A DNA stretch of 64,000 nucleotides from Thermodesulfovibrionales bacterium (GCA_026415415.1 JAOAHE010000001.1:31522-95521), one strand, 5' to 3'; shown: positions 8,306 to 16,898, counted from the first letter of the stretch. Translations and numbers: made by a program. Notes: generated by a model not told the origin, from the letters alone.

Positions 8306-8622
8306 TAAATTTCTTTTTATGGATAGGAATTGCTCTTGGTTGTTTAGTTTTTGTCTGTCTTTATCGTGCATCAGTGGGTCCTACTGTAATGGATAGAATA
8401 GTAGCTATTAGCGTAATAGGTACAAAAACTACTGTCATTCTTTTGCTGATGGGATTCATTTATAGCAGAATTGATATGTTCATAGATATCTCTATGGGAT
8501 ATGCGATCTTAAACTTTATTGGCACCCTTGCTATATCAAAATTTTTCTACTCCAGAAAGAGTATTATCCCTGGCTCTAAATATTTTGCTGAAAGGGGGCA
8601 AAAAAATAAATGTCTATCTTAG
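8302..8622 (+). CDS. mnhF: Mrp/Mnh antiporter subunit F
   Basis: Small membrane protein of 106 aa with three hydrophobic helices. The family signature is GPTVMDRIVAISVIGTK (residues about 30-46). MrpF packs with E and G at one end of the antiporter; it equals MbhB in hydrogenase-type complexes. Translationally coupled to mnhE by ATGA, and its end overlaps mnhG by 13 bp. The last 20 residues are hydrophilic and longer than in many homologues, arising from that overlap. Confidence 0.93.
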   Translation: MINFFLWIGIALGCLVFVCLYRASVGPTVMDRIVAISVIGTKTTVILLLMGFIYSRIDMFIDISMGYAILNFIGTLAISKFFYSRKSIIPGSKYFAERGQKNKCLS

Positions 8623-8948
8623 AAATCATCTCAATAATTCTAATTCTTGGTGGTCTTTTTTTCTTCTTTACAGCAACAGTAGGTCTTATAAGAATGCCTG
8701 ATTACTACTGCAGGATGCAAGCTACGGGGAAAGGTGATACTCTTGGAGCTGTCCTCTGTCTCAGTGGGCTTGCCCTTTATAATCTTGACTCTGGGCTCTC
8801 CTTTGCTAATATCATTGTGAGCATAAAAATAATGTTCATAGCTATATTTATTTTTATAGCTAACCCAACTGCTACACACGCAATATCAAAAGCAGGCATA
8901 GACTGTGAAGTTAAACCATGGACAAAAAAGAAGGAGGTGCAATCATGA
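8610..8948 (+). CDS. mnhG: Mrp/Mnh antiporter subunit G
   Basis: Membrane protein of 112 aa with three helices. The MrpG signature TVGLIRMPDYYCRMQATGKGDTLG spans about residues 24-47, followed by helix three and the NPTATHAISKAG end. Corresponds to MbhC. It overlaps mnhF at the start and the next gene by 4 bp (ATGA), which is typical for subunits made in fixed ratio. Assignment is secure. Confidence 0.94.
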   Translation: MSILEIISIILILGGLFFFFTATVGLIRMPDYYCRMQATGKGDTLGAVLCLSGLALYNLDSGLSFANIIVSIKIMFIAIFIFIANPTATHAISKAGIDCEVKPWTKKKEVQS

Positions 8949-9190
8949 TATGGCAGTTAGACATCCTAATCCTCATCTTAGTTGTAATTTGTGCAATTGC
9001 CTCTATTACCGTTAAAGACCTTTTAAGTTCAGCTTTGTTATTAGGTGCTTATAGTTTTCTTATGTGTCTACTGTGGACAGAAATGGGAGCAGTGGATGTA
9101 GCATTTACCGAAGCGGCTGTAGGGGCAGGTATAAGCACAGCCTTCTTTATTGGCGCTATCTATTATACTACAAGGAGGACAAAGGATTGA
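8945..9190 (+). CDS. DUF4040 / MbhD-like antiporter subunit
   Basis: 81-aa membrane protein with three helices. It contains SITVKDLLSSALLLGAYS and the acidic VAFTEAAVGAGISTAFFIG segment characteristic of the DUF4040 (MbhD) family, equivalent to part of the C-terminal region of MrpA. In classical Mrp operons this is fused to the large MrpA subunit. Here it is a separate gene, as in archaeal Mbh and Thermotoga-type Mrp clusters. ATG at 8945 is supported by AAGGAGG upstream. The conserved glutamate in FTEAAVG likely sits in the ion pathway. Confidence 0.88.
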   Translation: MIWQLDILILILVVICAIASITVKDLLSSALLLGAYSFLMCLLWTEMGAVDVAFTEAAVGAGISTAFFIGAIYYTTRRTKD

Positions 9191-9465
9191 GAATCATAGC
9201 TATTTTTGCTGTCGTTATTACAGGATTTCTTCTTATCTATGCAACCCTTGATATGCCTAATTGGGGCGACCCAAACTCCCCCGCAAGCAGGCATGTATCA
9301 CCAAGATACATAGAAGGCACAATGCCTGAGACGGCAACTCCAAACATGGTTACATCTGTCCTTGCTGATTACAGAGGGTATGATACTCTTGGTGAGACCA
9401 CAGTTATTTTTACCGCTGGTATTGTATGTTTAATGCTCCTCAGGAGGGTAACAAATGGTCAATAG
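9187..9465 (+). CDS. MbhE-like antiporter subunit (TTG start)
   Basis: 92-aa membrane protein starting at TTG 9187, supported by AAGGAGG 8 nt upstream and a 4-bp overlap with the previous stop. It has an N-terminal helix, a loop with the HVSPRYIEGTMPETATPNMVTS segment and DYRGYDTLGETTVIF before a second helix. The DYRGYDTLGE pattern is typical of MbhE and of the MrpA C-terminus/MrpB N-terminal domain. Calling it from the first ATG in another position would give a wrong, longer product. It overlaps mnhB by 11 bp. Confidence 0.85.
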   Translation: MRIIAIFAVVITGFLLIYATLDMPNWGDPNSPASRHVSPRYIEGTMPETATPNMVTSVLADYRGYDTLGETTVIFTAGIVCLMLLRRVTNGQ

Positions 9466-9910
9466 ATATGAAAATGTACTAATAGAAACTGTCACAAGAC
9501 TTCTTATCCCAGCTATGCAACTGTTTGGTCTTTATGTAATAGCTCATGGACATGGAAGTCCAGGTGGTGGGTTCCAAGGTGGTTGTATATTAGCTGCAAG
9601 TTTTATACTGATGGTTATCTCTTATGATATAAAAGAGTTAAAAAGTCGCATGAGCGAAAATTTAAATACAATTCTCTGTGCTATTGGGGTCTTCATATAT
9701 GGTGGAACAGGCTTGCTATGCGTGATTTTAGGTGGAAATTTTTTAGACTATAGTGTTCTTCACAAGATTCTTCCTGTTGATCCTATAAAGGCAAGGTACA
9801 TGGGAATGCTTATGGTTGAGATAGGTGTTGGCATAGCTGTTATGTCAGTTATGATCTCAATTTTCTTAAATATAGCCTCAAGGGGAGAACACGAAGGAGC
9901 GTTGAACTGA
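9455..9910 (+). CDS. mnhB: Mrp/Mnh antiporter subunit B
   Basis: 151-aa membrane protein with four helices. The MrpB signature HGHGSPGGGFQGG (residues about 31-43) is intact, followed by an extended loop with VLHKILPVDPIKARYMG and a final two helices. Equivalent to MbhF. It overlaps the MbhE-like gene by 11 bp and mnhC by one base (TGATG). In Mrp complexes, B lies beside C and contributes to the lateral part of the antiporter. Confidence 0.94.
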   Translation: MVNRYENVLIETVTRLLIPAMQLFGLYVIAHGHGSPGGGFQGGCILAASFILMVISYDIKELKSRMSENLNTILCAIGVFIYGGTGLLCVILGGNFLDYSVLHKILPVDPIKARYMGMLMVEIGVGIAVMSVMISIFLNIASRGEHEGALN

Positions 9911-10296
9911 TGGATACAATGGATTTTATAATTGGCAAATATAATTACTGGGTTTATATAGTTCTAATGATGATAGGTTTTTATGCAATGATAGCTAAGA
10001 ATAATTTTGTAAAAAAGCTTGTAGGAATGAATATCTTTCAGACAGCGATAATCCTTTATTATATCTCAATTGCATCCAAAAAAGGTGGGGCAACCATACC
10101 TATTATTAAAGAAGGTCTTGATAAAGCACATCAATATTTAAATCCACTTCCTCATGTTCTTATGCTTACGGCTATTGTTGTTATGGTGAGTACCTTCGGA
10201 GTTGCTGTAGCTATTCTTATTATGCTTTACAGAAGATATGGCACCCTTGAAGAAGATGAAATAATGGCGATTATAAAAATGGAGAAGCAAAAATGA
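9910..10296 (+). CDS. mnhC: Mrp/Mnh antiporter subunit C (NuoK-like)
   Basis: 128-aa protein with three helices, homologous to NuoK and equivalent to MbhG. The MNIFQTAIILYYISI segment and the HVLMLTAIVVMVSTFGVAVAI segment are family hallmarks. Between helices two and three is a longer hydrophilic loop (about residues 55-77), as in other MrpC proteins. Coupled to mnhB by TGATG and to mnhD by ATGA. Assignment is secure. Confidence 0.93.
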   Translation: MDTMDFIIGKYNYWVYIVLMMIGFYAMIAKNNFVKKLVGMNIFQTAIILYYISIASKKGGATIPIIKEGLDKAHQYLNPLPHVLMLTAIVVMVSTFGVAVAILIMLYRRYGTLEEDEIMAIIKMEKQK

Positions 10297-11777
10297 AAGA
10301 ACAAGCACCAATTTTAATAGTTGCAATCCCATTGCTTATGGCTTTCTTAAACATTCCTTTTGGATTGTTTAAAAGAACCCTCAGTTATCCAATTACGGTA
10401 ATTACAACTTTTTTATGTGTCTATTTTTCCTATCTTATCGCTGATACCGTGGTAAATAATGGTAACATCAGTTATCGCCTTGGAGGGTGGGAGCCCCCCT
10501 GGGGTATTGAGTATGCTATTGATCACTTAAACGCTTATATGCTCATTATCGTCTCTATAGTTAGCTTTATAGTGGCGATATATTCAAAAAATAGTATTGA
10601 AAAAGAAATAGCTAAGGAAAAGACTGTTTACTTCTACACTATTTATTTACTTCTTGTTACAGGGCTTCTTGGTATAGTTGTCACAGGTGACTTGTTTAAT
10701 CTATTTGTTTTCCTTGAAATAGCATCACTTGCAGGCTACGCTCTCGTAGCTATTGGAGAAGACAGAGCACCTCTTGCAACATTTAATTACATAGTTATGG
10801 GAACCATTGGTGCTTGCTTTTATCTACTTGGAGTTGGCTATCTTTATATAGTTACTGGTTCCTTAAATATCACAGATCTTACTAAACTCCTACCACCTCT
10901 TTACCACTCAAAAGTAGTACTTGTAGCCTTCGCATTTTTCGTAGTTGGTGTAGCTATAAAAATAGCCCTTTTCCCCCTACATACTTGGCTTCCAGATGCC
11001 TATACCCATGCACCATCAACAGTAAGTGCCTTTGTCGCAGCTACCATGACAAAGGTAGGTGCCTATGCGATGATTAGAGTGATGTTCACAGTATTTGAAC
11101 CAAGCTTTACCTTAGAAGCCCTTCCCACAACGGAGATATTAGGATGGGTAGCTTCAGCCGCAATGATGTTTGGTTGCATAATGGCTTTAGCCCAAGATGA
11201 CCTCAAAAGAATGCTTGCCTATATTCTCGTTGCTGAGGTTGGTTATATAGTAATGGGAGTTAGCGTTGGGAATAAAGAAGGTTTTATCGGATCTGTACTT
11301 CATATTTTGAATGATTCATTCATGATGGTAAGTCTTTTTTTAGTTGCAGGTGCGATTATGTATAAGGAAGGGCACAGAAACATAAAAAAGTTTGCTAACC
11401 TTCATAAAAAAATGCCTGTTACTATGGGCTGTTTTGTTATAGCTGCTATATCTATGGTGGGTGTACCTCCAACAGCAGGTTTTTTTAGCAAGTGGTATCT
11501 AATCCTTGGAGCTATTAATGCCCAAAAGTGGTTCTTCGTTGCATTTTTACTTCTAAGCAGCTTGATGGTCGCTGTGGCTTTTTTCAAGATCATACAGAAT
11601 ACCTTTTTCCATCCTTCAGAATCTCATCATAAGCATGAGGAGCCAATAAGAGATGAGGTGCCTTCAGGGATGTTACTACCCATCTTTGTAATGAGTGTCT
11701 CTCTTTTATTAATAGGATTCTTAAGCGGTCAAATTATAGATTTATTAATTCAACATGCAGTACCAAAGGGTTTTTAA
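10293..11777 (+). CDS. mnhD: Mrp/Mnh antiporter subunit D, first copy
   Basis: 494-aa polytopic protein of the proton-conducting MrpD/NuoN/NuoL family, about 14 helices. The functional charged residues are all present: E142 in TM5 (FVFLEIASLAGY), K223 in TM7 (AIKIALFPLHTWLPDAY) and K254 in TM8 (MTKVGAY). Equivalent to MbhH. It overlaps mnhC by 4 bp and is followed 9 bp later by a second family member with its own GGAG site. The C-terminus carries a short histidine-rich loop (SHHKHEE). Confidence 0.94.
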   Translation: MKEQAPILIVAIPLLMAFLNIPFGLFKRTLSYPITVITTFLCVYFSYLIADTVVNNGNISYRLGGWEPPWGIEYAIDHLNAYMLIIVSIVSFIVAIYSKNSIEKEIAKEKTVYFYTIYLLLVTGLLGIVVTGDLFNLFVFLEIASLAGYALVAIGEDRAPLATFNYIVMGTIGACFYLLGVGYLYIVTGSLNITDLTKLLPPLYHSKVVLVAFAFFVVGVAIKIALFPLHTWLPDAYTHAPSTVSAFVAATMTKVGAYAMIRVMFTVFEPSFTLEALPTTEILGWVASAAMMFGCIMALAQDDLKRMLAYILVAEVGYIVMGVSVGNKEGFIGSVLHILNDSFMMVSLFLVAGAIMYKEGHRNIKKFANLHKKMPVTMGCFVIAAISMVGVPPTAGFFSKWYLILGAINAQKWFFVAFLLLSSLMVAVAFFKIIQNTFFHPSESHHKHEEPIRDEVPSGMLLPIFVMSVSLLLIGFLSGQIIDLLIQHAVPKGF

Positions 11778-11786
11778 GGAGATACA

Positions 11787-13310
11787 ATGGAAACTATAAC
11801 TTCAATAACACCATTAATCATTATCTCAACATCCTTAGTTGCCACTTTTTTAATATTCTTTACTGATGAGTTGTCAAAAAATCTAAGAGAAGCATGGACT
11901 ATCATTGCGTCAGTTATTAAATTTTCTTTTGTAATGTCCATGCTACCTCATATCCTTGATGGTAAACTCATAGAGTATACCCTTGTTACTATAGCACCTG
12001 GGCTAAAAATCCAGTTTAAAGTTGATGCCCTTGGGATCTTCTTTGCCATATTAGCCTCATTCCTATGGATAGTAACTTCATTTTATTCAATTGGCTACAT
12101 GCGTTCTTTAAATGAACATGCTCAGACACGATATTTCTGCTGTTTTGCAATAGCCCTTTCAGCTACAATGGGTGTTGCTATGTCAGGCAACATGTTTACC
12201 ACCTTTGTCTTTTATGAAATCATTACATTATGTACCTATCCTCTCGTTGCACATAAGGAAACACCTGAAGCTCTTCAAGGTGCTCGAAGATATATTACCT
12301 ACCTTCTTGGCACCTCTATTGCCTTTCAGCTAACCGCTATCTTTCTAACTTACAAAGCCGCAGGCACCCTTGATTTTTCTAATCAAGGGCTTCTAAATGG
12401 TGCAAGAGAGGCAGGCATTAGTGATTTATTTTTAACTATTACTTTCATTCTATATATGGCTGGTATTACAAAGGCCGCAATGATGCCACTGCACTCCTGG
12501 CTACCAGCGGCGATGGTAGCACCAACCCCTGTAAGCGCCTTATTGCATGCAGTGGCTGTTGTTAAGACGGGCGTCTTCGTTGTAGTAAAAGTAGTTCTGC
12601 ATGTTTTTGGTGTTGATTTGTTGTCTTCCTTAGGTCTTGGAACAGCATTGGCATACTTTGCCTCTTTTACCATCATAGTAGCTTCTATCATAGCTTTAAA
12701 ACAAGACAATCTCAAAAGGCGACTTGCATACTCTACTGTAAGCCAGCTTTCTTATGTAATTCTTGGTGTTGCACTGCTAACACCTTCTGCTATTGCCGGT
12801 AGCATAATGCATATAGTTCTTCATGCCTTCGGTAAAATTACCCTCTTTTTTACAGCAGGTGCAATTTATGTAGCAACACACAAAACAGAGATTAGCCAGT
12901 TAGATGGGATCGGCAAGAAAATGCCTTTCACAATGGCAGCATTCACACTTGGCTCTCTATCTATGATAGGGATACCGCCTCTTGGAGGCTTTTTAAGCAA
13001 GTGGTATATCGGCATAGGGGCATTAGAAGCTCATCAGTTGCCAATAATAGGGGTACTGGTTGGAAGTACAATTTTAAACGCCTGTTATTTCATGCCAATT
13101 GTCTACTCTGCATTCTTTAAAGAGGAGAGGCATGATGAACATCATGGACATAGTCATGGACATTCACATAGCAAAAAGGGGCTTGAAGAGGCACCTACAA
13201 TAATGGTCATCCCTCTTGTCCTTACAGCAATTGGTGCAGTGGCTTTATTCATTGCTCCTTCTATTTTTCTTGAGCTTGCTGAAATGGTGGTGGAGAGTGT
13301 AAAAGGATAA
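11787..13310 (+). CDS. Antiporter-like subunit of the MrpD/NuoL family, second copy
   Basis: 507-aa protein with about 14 helices. The key residues are kept: E144 (FVFYEIITL), K229 (GITKAAMMPLHSWLP) and K260 (VVKTGVF). It is diverged from the first copy rather than a recent duplicate. Near residues 445-460 there is a histidine-rich cytosolic or periplasmic loop (HDEHHGHSHGHSHS), which could bind metal; such loops are known from metal-handling proteins, but the role here is unknown. It could take the place of the N-terminal MrpA half, which is otherwise missing. Confidence 0.88.
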   Translation: METITSITPLIIISTSLVATFLIFFTDELSKNLREAWTIIASVIKFSFVMSMLPHILDGKLIEYTLVTIAPGLKIQFKVDALGIFFAILASFLWIVTSFYSIGYMRSLNEHAQTRYFCCFAIALSATMGVAMSGNMFTTFVFYEIITLCTYPLVAHKETPEALQGARRYITYLLGTSIAFQLTAIFLTYKAAGTLDFSNQGLLNGAREAGISDLFLTITFILYMAGITKAAMMPLHSWLPAAMVAPTPVSALLHAVAVVKTGVFVVVKVVLHVFGVDLLSSLGLGTALAYFASFTIIVASIIALKQDNLKRRLAYSTVSQLSYVILGVALLTPSAIAGSIMHIVLHAFGKITLFFTAGAIYVATHKTEISQLDGIGKKMPFTMAAFTLGSLSMIGIPPLGGFLSKWYIGIGALEAHQLPIIGVLVGSTILNACYFMPIVYSAFFKEERHDEHHGHSHGHSHSKKGLEEAPTIMVIPLVLTAIGAVALFIAPSIFLELAEMVVESVKG

Positions 13311-13385
13311 TTTTCAAAGAAAAGATCAATTTATAAGGAATTTTTAGTTCATTTAAGTTCAGTTTAAGGAGGTTTATCTCAAAAC

Positions 13386-13511
13386 ATGAAAGATCATCAA
13401 GAAGAATTAATGGAATTAAAACATGAAGCAGACCCTTTTTATAAAAAAATCTTTTTTATTATATTCGCCATTTGTGCGGTATATCTTGCTTTTATATTCT
13501 TAAAAAGCTAA
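13386..13511 (+). CDS. Small single-helix membrane protein (41 aa)
   Basis: Short ORF starting MKDHQEELMELKHEADPF, with a charged N-terminal half and one hydrophobic helix (about residues 22-39) ending LKKS-like. Spacing from the upstream stop is 75 bp. An AAGGAGG sits rather far away (about 13 nt), so the exact start is uncertain, but an internal GAATTAATG lacks a better site. It sits inside the antiporter operon immediately before another small membrane gene. It is likely a genuine accessory subunit of the complex; no family is recognised. Confidence 0.6.
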   Translation: MKDHQEELMELKHEADPFYKKIFFIIFAICAVYLAFIFLKS

Positions 13512-13526
13512 AAAGAGAGGGTTCAA

Positions 13527-13769
13527 ATGGAAAAAAAGGATTTCTTTGATGACCCCAGAAAAGTTGAAAAGTTATTTTGGGTTTTCTATGTTCTTATTGC
13601 TATCTCGCTTATAGCAGAATTTTTTATTCACAAACACATATTTTTTAAATGGGAGGAATATCCCTTCTTCTATGGAGTTTTTGGTTTTCTTGCCTTTACA
13701 GTGCTTATACTTATAGCTAAATATATCCTAAGACCAATCATAAAAAGAAGGGAGGACTACTATGATTAA
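13527..13769 (+). CDS. Small two-helix membrane protein of the antiporter operon (80 aa)
   Basis: 80-aa protein with an acidic N-terminus (MEKKDFFDDPRKVEKL), two hydrophobic helices (about 17-33 and 47-67) joined by an IHKHIFFKWEEYPFFYG loop, and a basic C-terminus. It has AGAGGG upstream and overlaps the third antiporter-like gene by 8 bp, indicating co-translation. Proteins of this size and topology accompany some Mrp/Mbh-type clusters, but I cannot name a family with certainty. Confidence 0.75.
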   Translation: MEKKDFFDDPRKVEKLFWVFYVLIAISLIAEFFIHKHIFFKWEEYPFFYGVFGFLAFTVLILIAKYILRPIIKRREDYYD

Positions 13770-15564
13770 TGTATATCCTCCAGCTCTAATATTTATCTTT
13801 GGAGCACTGCTAATTCCACTTTTTAGAGGAAGACTGCAAAGCATCTATTTACTTTTAATACCAGTTATTGGGTTTATTAACTTAATAAACCTGCCTGAAG
13901 GACAGCATTGGGTATTAAGTTTTCTTAACTATGAATTAATTTTATGTAAAGTTGATAAACTCAGTGTATTTTTTGGTTATATCTATCATCTTGTAACTCT
14001 TATTGCTCTTTTATTTTCCATACATGTCAAGAAGAGCTCTGAACATGTTGCAGCAGTTACCTATGGTGGTGCTGCCTTAGGAGTTGTTTTTGCAGGTGAT
14101 TTAATTACTCTATTCATCTTTTGGGAAATTATGGCTTTAAGCGCCACTTTTCTCGTCTGGGCAAATCAGTCCAAAGAATCTTATGGTGCTGGCTTAAGAT
14201 ATCTAATCGTTCATTTAGTTGGTGGTTTATGTCTTCTAATAGGGATGTTTATGCATGTTTATAAAACAGGTTCTCTTGAGTTCGGGTATATCGGTCTTAA
14301 TAGCCCAGGCTCTTGGCTTATTTTAATAGGATTTGGTATAAATTGTGCCTTCCCTGGACTACATTCATGGCTACCAGACGCTTATCCGCAGACTACTGCC
14401 ACAGGCGGAGTATTTATGTGGACATTTACAACAAAAACTGCTGTTTATGTACTTGCAAGAGCTTTCCCTGGTACAGAGATCTTAATCTGGATTGGTGCGA
14501 TAATGACAGTTTTCCCCATATTCTTCGCAGTTGTGGAAAATAATCTTAGAAAGGTCCTATCCTACAGTCTTATTAACCAGCTTGGATATATGGTCACAGG
14601 TATAGGAATAGGAACTCAGTTGTCACTAAACGGTACAGTTTCTCATGTCTTCTGTCATATCTTATATAAAGCACTTCTTGTGATGTCAATGGGTGCTGTG
14701 ATTTATCGGACAGGAAAAATAAACTGCACTGATCTCGGTGGTCTCTATAAAAGCATGCCTTTGACAGCCATCTTCTGTATCATAGGTGCCCTTTCAATCT
14801 CTGCATTTCCTCTTTTCAGCGGCTTTGTGAGCAAATCAATGGTAGTTGAATCAGCAGCCATGGGAGGTATGTCTATAATTTGGCTAATGTTACTTTTTGC
14901 ATCAGTTGGTGTTCTTGAACATGCCGGAATAAAAGTCCCTTATCATGCCTTTTTTGCTCATGACTCTGGCATCCGTACAAAAGAGGCGCCTCTACATATG
15001 CTAATAGCTATGGGTATTACAGCTTTTTTATGTATCTTTATCGGTGTTATGCCTGGTCCACTATACAGTCTTTTACCATACTCTGTTGATTTTGAGCCTT
15101 ATACAGCCTCCCATATAGTAACTACAACTCAACTACTATTATTTGGTATTTTGGCTTATATATTATTAGTCAGAGCTGGTATATTCCCTGCAGAAATGAG
15201 AGCCACCAATCTTGAGCTTGACTGGTTTTATCGGAAAGGTGCCAGTGCCTTTATGTGGGTGTTAAAAAATCCTTTAAGCATAATCGGAGCTATGTGGAAT
15301 GCCATAGTATTTTCTGCCATACCTGCATTTCTGGTATGGATTACTAAAAACCCCAAAGCTGTAGCAAGAATCACATTTGACTCTATCTTGATGATCCTTA
15401 GTCCTGATGATAAAAAAGCAAGGCTTCAAGAAAGAATTAAAAAAGAGCTTGAGGTTTACCCAGGTGATATAATAAGACCAAAGCCTATCGGCTTTACCGT
15501 TCTTGGAGCAACATTAATTCTTTTCGCTTATATGCTTATCTATTACTTGACAGAGATGAGGTAA
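13762..15564 (+). CDS. Antiporter-like subunit of the MrpD/NuoL family, third copy with lost TM7 lysine
   Basis: 600-aa polytopic protein, the last gene of the operon. TM5 glutamate E122 (FIFWEIMAL) and the TM8 lysine K225 (FTTKTAVY) are present. The TM7 lysine, which aligns with K223 and K229 of the other two copies, is replaced by N194 in GINCAFPGLHSWLPDAY. That lysine is central to proton transfer in this family, so this copy may conduct differently or serve as a structural or coupling subunit. The C-terminal 130 residues include extra helices and a charged amphipathic stretch, reminiscent of the lateral helix of NuoL/MrpA. Confidence 0.86.
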   Translation: MINVYPPALIFIFGALLIPLFRGRLQSIYLLLIPVIGFINLINLPEGQHWVLSFLNYELILCKVDKLSVFFGYIYHLVTLIALLFSIHVKKSSEHVAAVTYGGAALGVVFAGDLITLFIFWEIMALSATFLVWANQSKESYGAGLRYLIVHLVGGLCLLIGMFMHVYKTGSLEFGYIGLNSPGSWLILIGFGINCAFPGLHSWLPDAYPQTTATGGVFMWTFTTKTAVYVLARAFPGTEILIWIGAIMTVFPIFFAVVENNLRKVLSYSLINQLGYMVTGIGIGTQLSLNGTVSHVFCHILYKALLVMSMGAVIYRTGKINCTDLGGLYKSMPLTAIFCIIGALSISAFPLFSGFVSKSMVVESAAMGGMSIIWLMLLFASVGVLEHAGIKVPYHAFFAHDSGIRTKEAPLHMLIAMGITAFLCIFIGVMPGPLYSLLPYSVDFEPYTASHIVTTTQLLLFGILAYILLVRAGIFPAEMRATNLELDWFYRKGASAFMWVLKNPLSIIGAMWNAIVFSAIPAFLVWITKNPKAVARITFDSILMILSPDDKKARLQERIKKELEVYPGDIIRPKPIGFTVLGATLILFAYMLIYYLTEMR

Positions 15565-15585
15565 AACAACAGTAATGAAGATATT

Positions 15586-15653
15586 GGAGGGGGTAGTAGC
15601 AACCTTTGTTAGCAATAAATACAGTTTAGCCAAGGCTTAATACTACTCTCTCC
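15586..15653 (+). terminator. Long imperfect stem after the antiporter operon
   Basis: GGAGGGGGTAGTA at 15586-15598 pairs with TACTACTCTCTCC at 15641-15653 (11 of 13 positions), starting 22 bp after the last antiporter gene. The loop is long and no U-run follows. It may be a transcript end or a stabilising structure. The rest of 15654-15850 holds small inverted repeats but no gene I can support. Confidence 0.4.
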
Positions 15654-15854
15654 CTCTTATAACATCATCCTATCCTTACAGGTAGGATTATATACAATTA
15701 TATAACCAGTAGTTATTACATGCCAACACCTGATCTTCACTCATGATTAAGTCTTCAACAAATTCAAACCTTTTCAACAAATCCTTCCTCAATGCAGAGC
15801 TTACATTTGAGAAAAATATATCTCTTGCAAAATTTAAGATTGCATTCTTACATC

Positions 15855-15919
15855 TCGCAGGCTAAAGCCTGCGCCTACCTTCACTTCCGCTCTTCCTTAC
15901 TTCCTAACTTCCGAACTAA
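15855..15919 (+). repeat. REP-like palindromic repeat, long unit, left of the pilin genes
   Basis: Begins with the palindrome CGCAGGCTAAAGCCTGCG (15856-15873) followed by CTACC and a CT-rich tail ending TTCCGAACTA. The same roughly 65-bp unit, with about ten substitutions, recurs in the same orientation at 17141-17204 on the other side of the two pilin genes. Confidence 0.8.
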
Positions 15920-15921
15920 AA

Positions 15922-15941
15922 GGGGGTGATTTCTCACCCCC
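15922..15941 (-). terminator. Intrinsic terminator of pilin gene 1
   Basis: GGGGGTGA and TCACCCCC form a perfect 8-bp GC-rich stem with a tetraloop. On the minus strand it is followed by TTTT and lies 38 bp after the pilin stop codon. Confidence 0.85.
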
Positions 15942-15978
15942 TGGTAAATTAGATAGTATTGGGCTTATTCAAATTATG

Positions 15979-16347
15979 TTACGAGTTACAAGTAACCTGA
16001 GATGTGTTAGCATCAAATGTGCATGTTCCTGCATATGCTCCAGCGCAAGTTGCTCCAGCTGAAACAACACCAGCGGCAGTAACATTATTTGCAGTAAATG
16101 AAGTTCCTGTACTACCTGTGCAACCACAATCGGTAACAGCAGCGCCAGGATTCAGTGCATATCGAGCGGAGCATAAGCTTACGCAGTTTCTTACATCAGA
16201 CTGGCATCTTGCTTTACCAGCGGTAGCCCTATATGTTGAATACTGAGGTATAGCAATAGATGCGAGGATAGCGATAATGGCTATTATAATGAGGAGTTCT
16301 ACTAATGTAAAACCTTTAACTGAATAAAGATTTGGCAATTTTTTCAT
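15979..16347 (-). CDS. Type IV pilin-like protein, cysteine-rich
   Basis: 122-aa prepilin. A 12-residue basic leader ending in glycine precedes FTLVELLIIIAIIAILASIAI, the class III signal with the E5 residue needed for assembly. The C-terminal globular part is small and alanine/glycine/serine-rich, with seven cysteines, probably forming disulfides. It could be a major pilin, a minor pilin or a pseudopilin; no other pil genes are nearby. The gene lies 170 bp downstream of the second pilin on the same strand, with a terminator between them, so it may have its own promoter. Confidence 0.88.
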   Translation of the reverse strand: MKKLPNLYSVKGFTLVELLIIIAIIAILASIAIPQYSTYRATAGKARCQSDVRNCVSLCSARYALNPGAAVTDCGCTGSTGTSFTANNVTAAGVVSAGATCAGAYAGTCTFDANTSQVTCNS

Positions 16348-16483
16348 GTTACTATTATATCATATTTTTTTAACTGCGATATAAGTTTTTCATAATTTCA
16401 CTTCATACCTAATACCTACTAAAATATCCATTATAATTCATAATTCAAAAATTATATAGCCCCCATTATTCATAAAAATAAAA

Positions 16484-16503
16484 GAGGGGAGCTCTCTCCC
16501 CTC
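16484..16503 (-). terminator. Intrinsic terminator of pilin gene 2
   Basis: GAGGGGAG and CTCCCCTC form a perfect 8-bp stem around a CTCT loop. On the minus strand it is followed by a U-rich tract (TTTTATTTTT). It ends 15 bp past the pilin stop. Confidence 0.88.
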
Positions 16504-16517
16504 CACTGTTTTTAGTT

Positions 16518-16880
16518 CTATGAGCAAGTAACTGAGCCACCCTCGGTAGCAGTACATGTTTTTGAAGTTATACCCGCTGGGTCAGAACATGTACAGCTAT
16601 AACCAGTTGTTTGAGTTCCACTTGCTGTGCATCCGGCAGGCATAGTAGGCGCTGTTGCATTTGGGTTTTGGAGTAAATCAGTCAAGTGTGCTATGTGTAG
16701 ATTTAAACAGTTTTTAGCATTTGATTGAATTTTACCTAACGCTGCGTTTTCACGATACTTTGAATATTGTGGAATAGCTATAGCTGCAAGAATGGCAATG
16801 ATTGCCACAACGATTAATAACTCGATGAGGGTAAAACCTCTCTGATCCCTTACCTGCATTTGATGGATTCTCTTCATCAT
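16518..16880 (-). CDS. Type IV pilin-like protein
   Basis: 120-aa prepilin with a 15-residue basic leader ending RG, then [21 protein letters not shown] with E5. The first about 55 residues form the conserved helix ([21 protein letters not shown]); the rest is a short C-terminal domain rich in threonine and with six cysteines. It resembles the first pilin in the helix but not in the head. The start ATG at 16880 (or 16877) has AAAGGAGAT 8 nt upstream. A candidate sigma-54 promoter with two enhancer palindromes lies 460-590 bp upstream on the same strand, consistent with PilR-type control. Confidence 0.9.
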   Translation of the reverse strand: MMKRIHQMQVRDQRGFTLIELLIVVAIIAILAAIAIPQYSKYRENAALGKIQSNAKNCLNLHIAHLTDLLQNPNATAPTMPAGCTASGTQTTGYSCTCSDPAGITSKTCTATEGGSVTCS

Positions 16881-16898
16881 AATTTTAAATCTCCTTTT

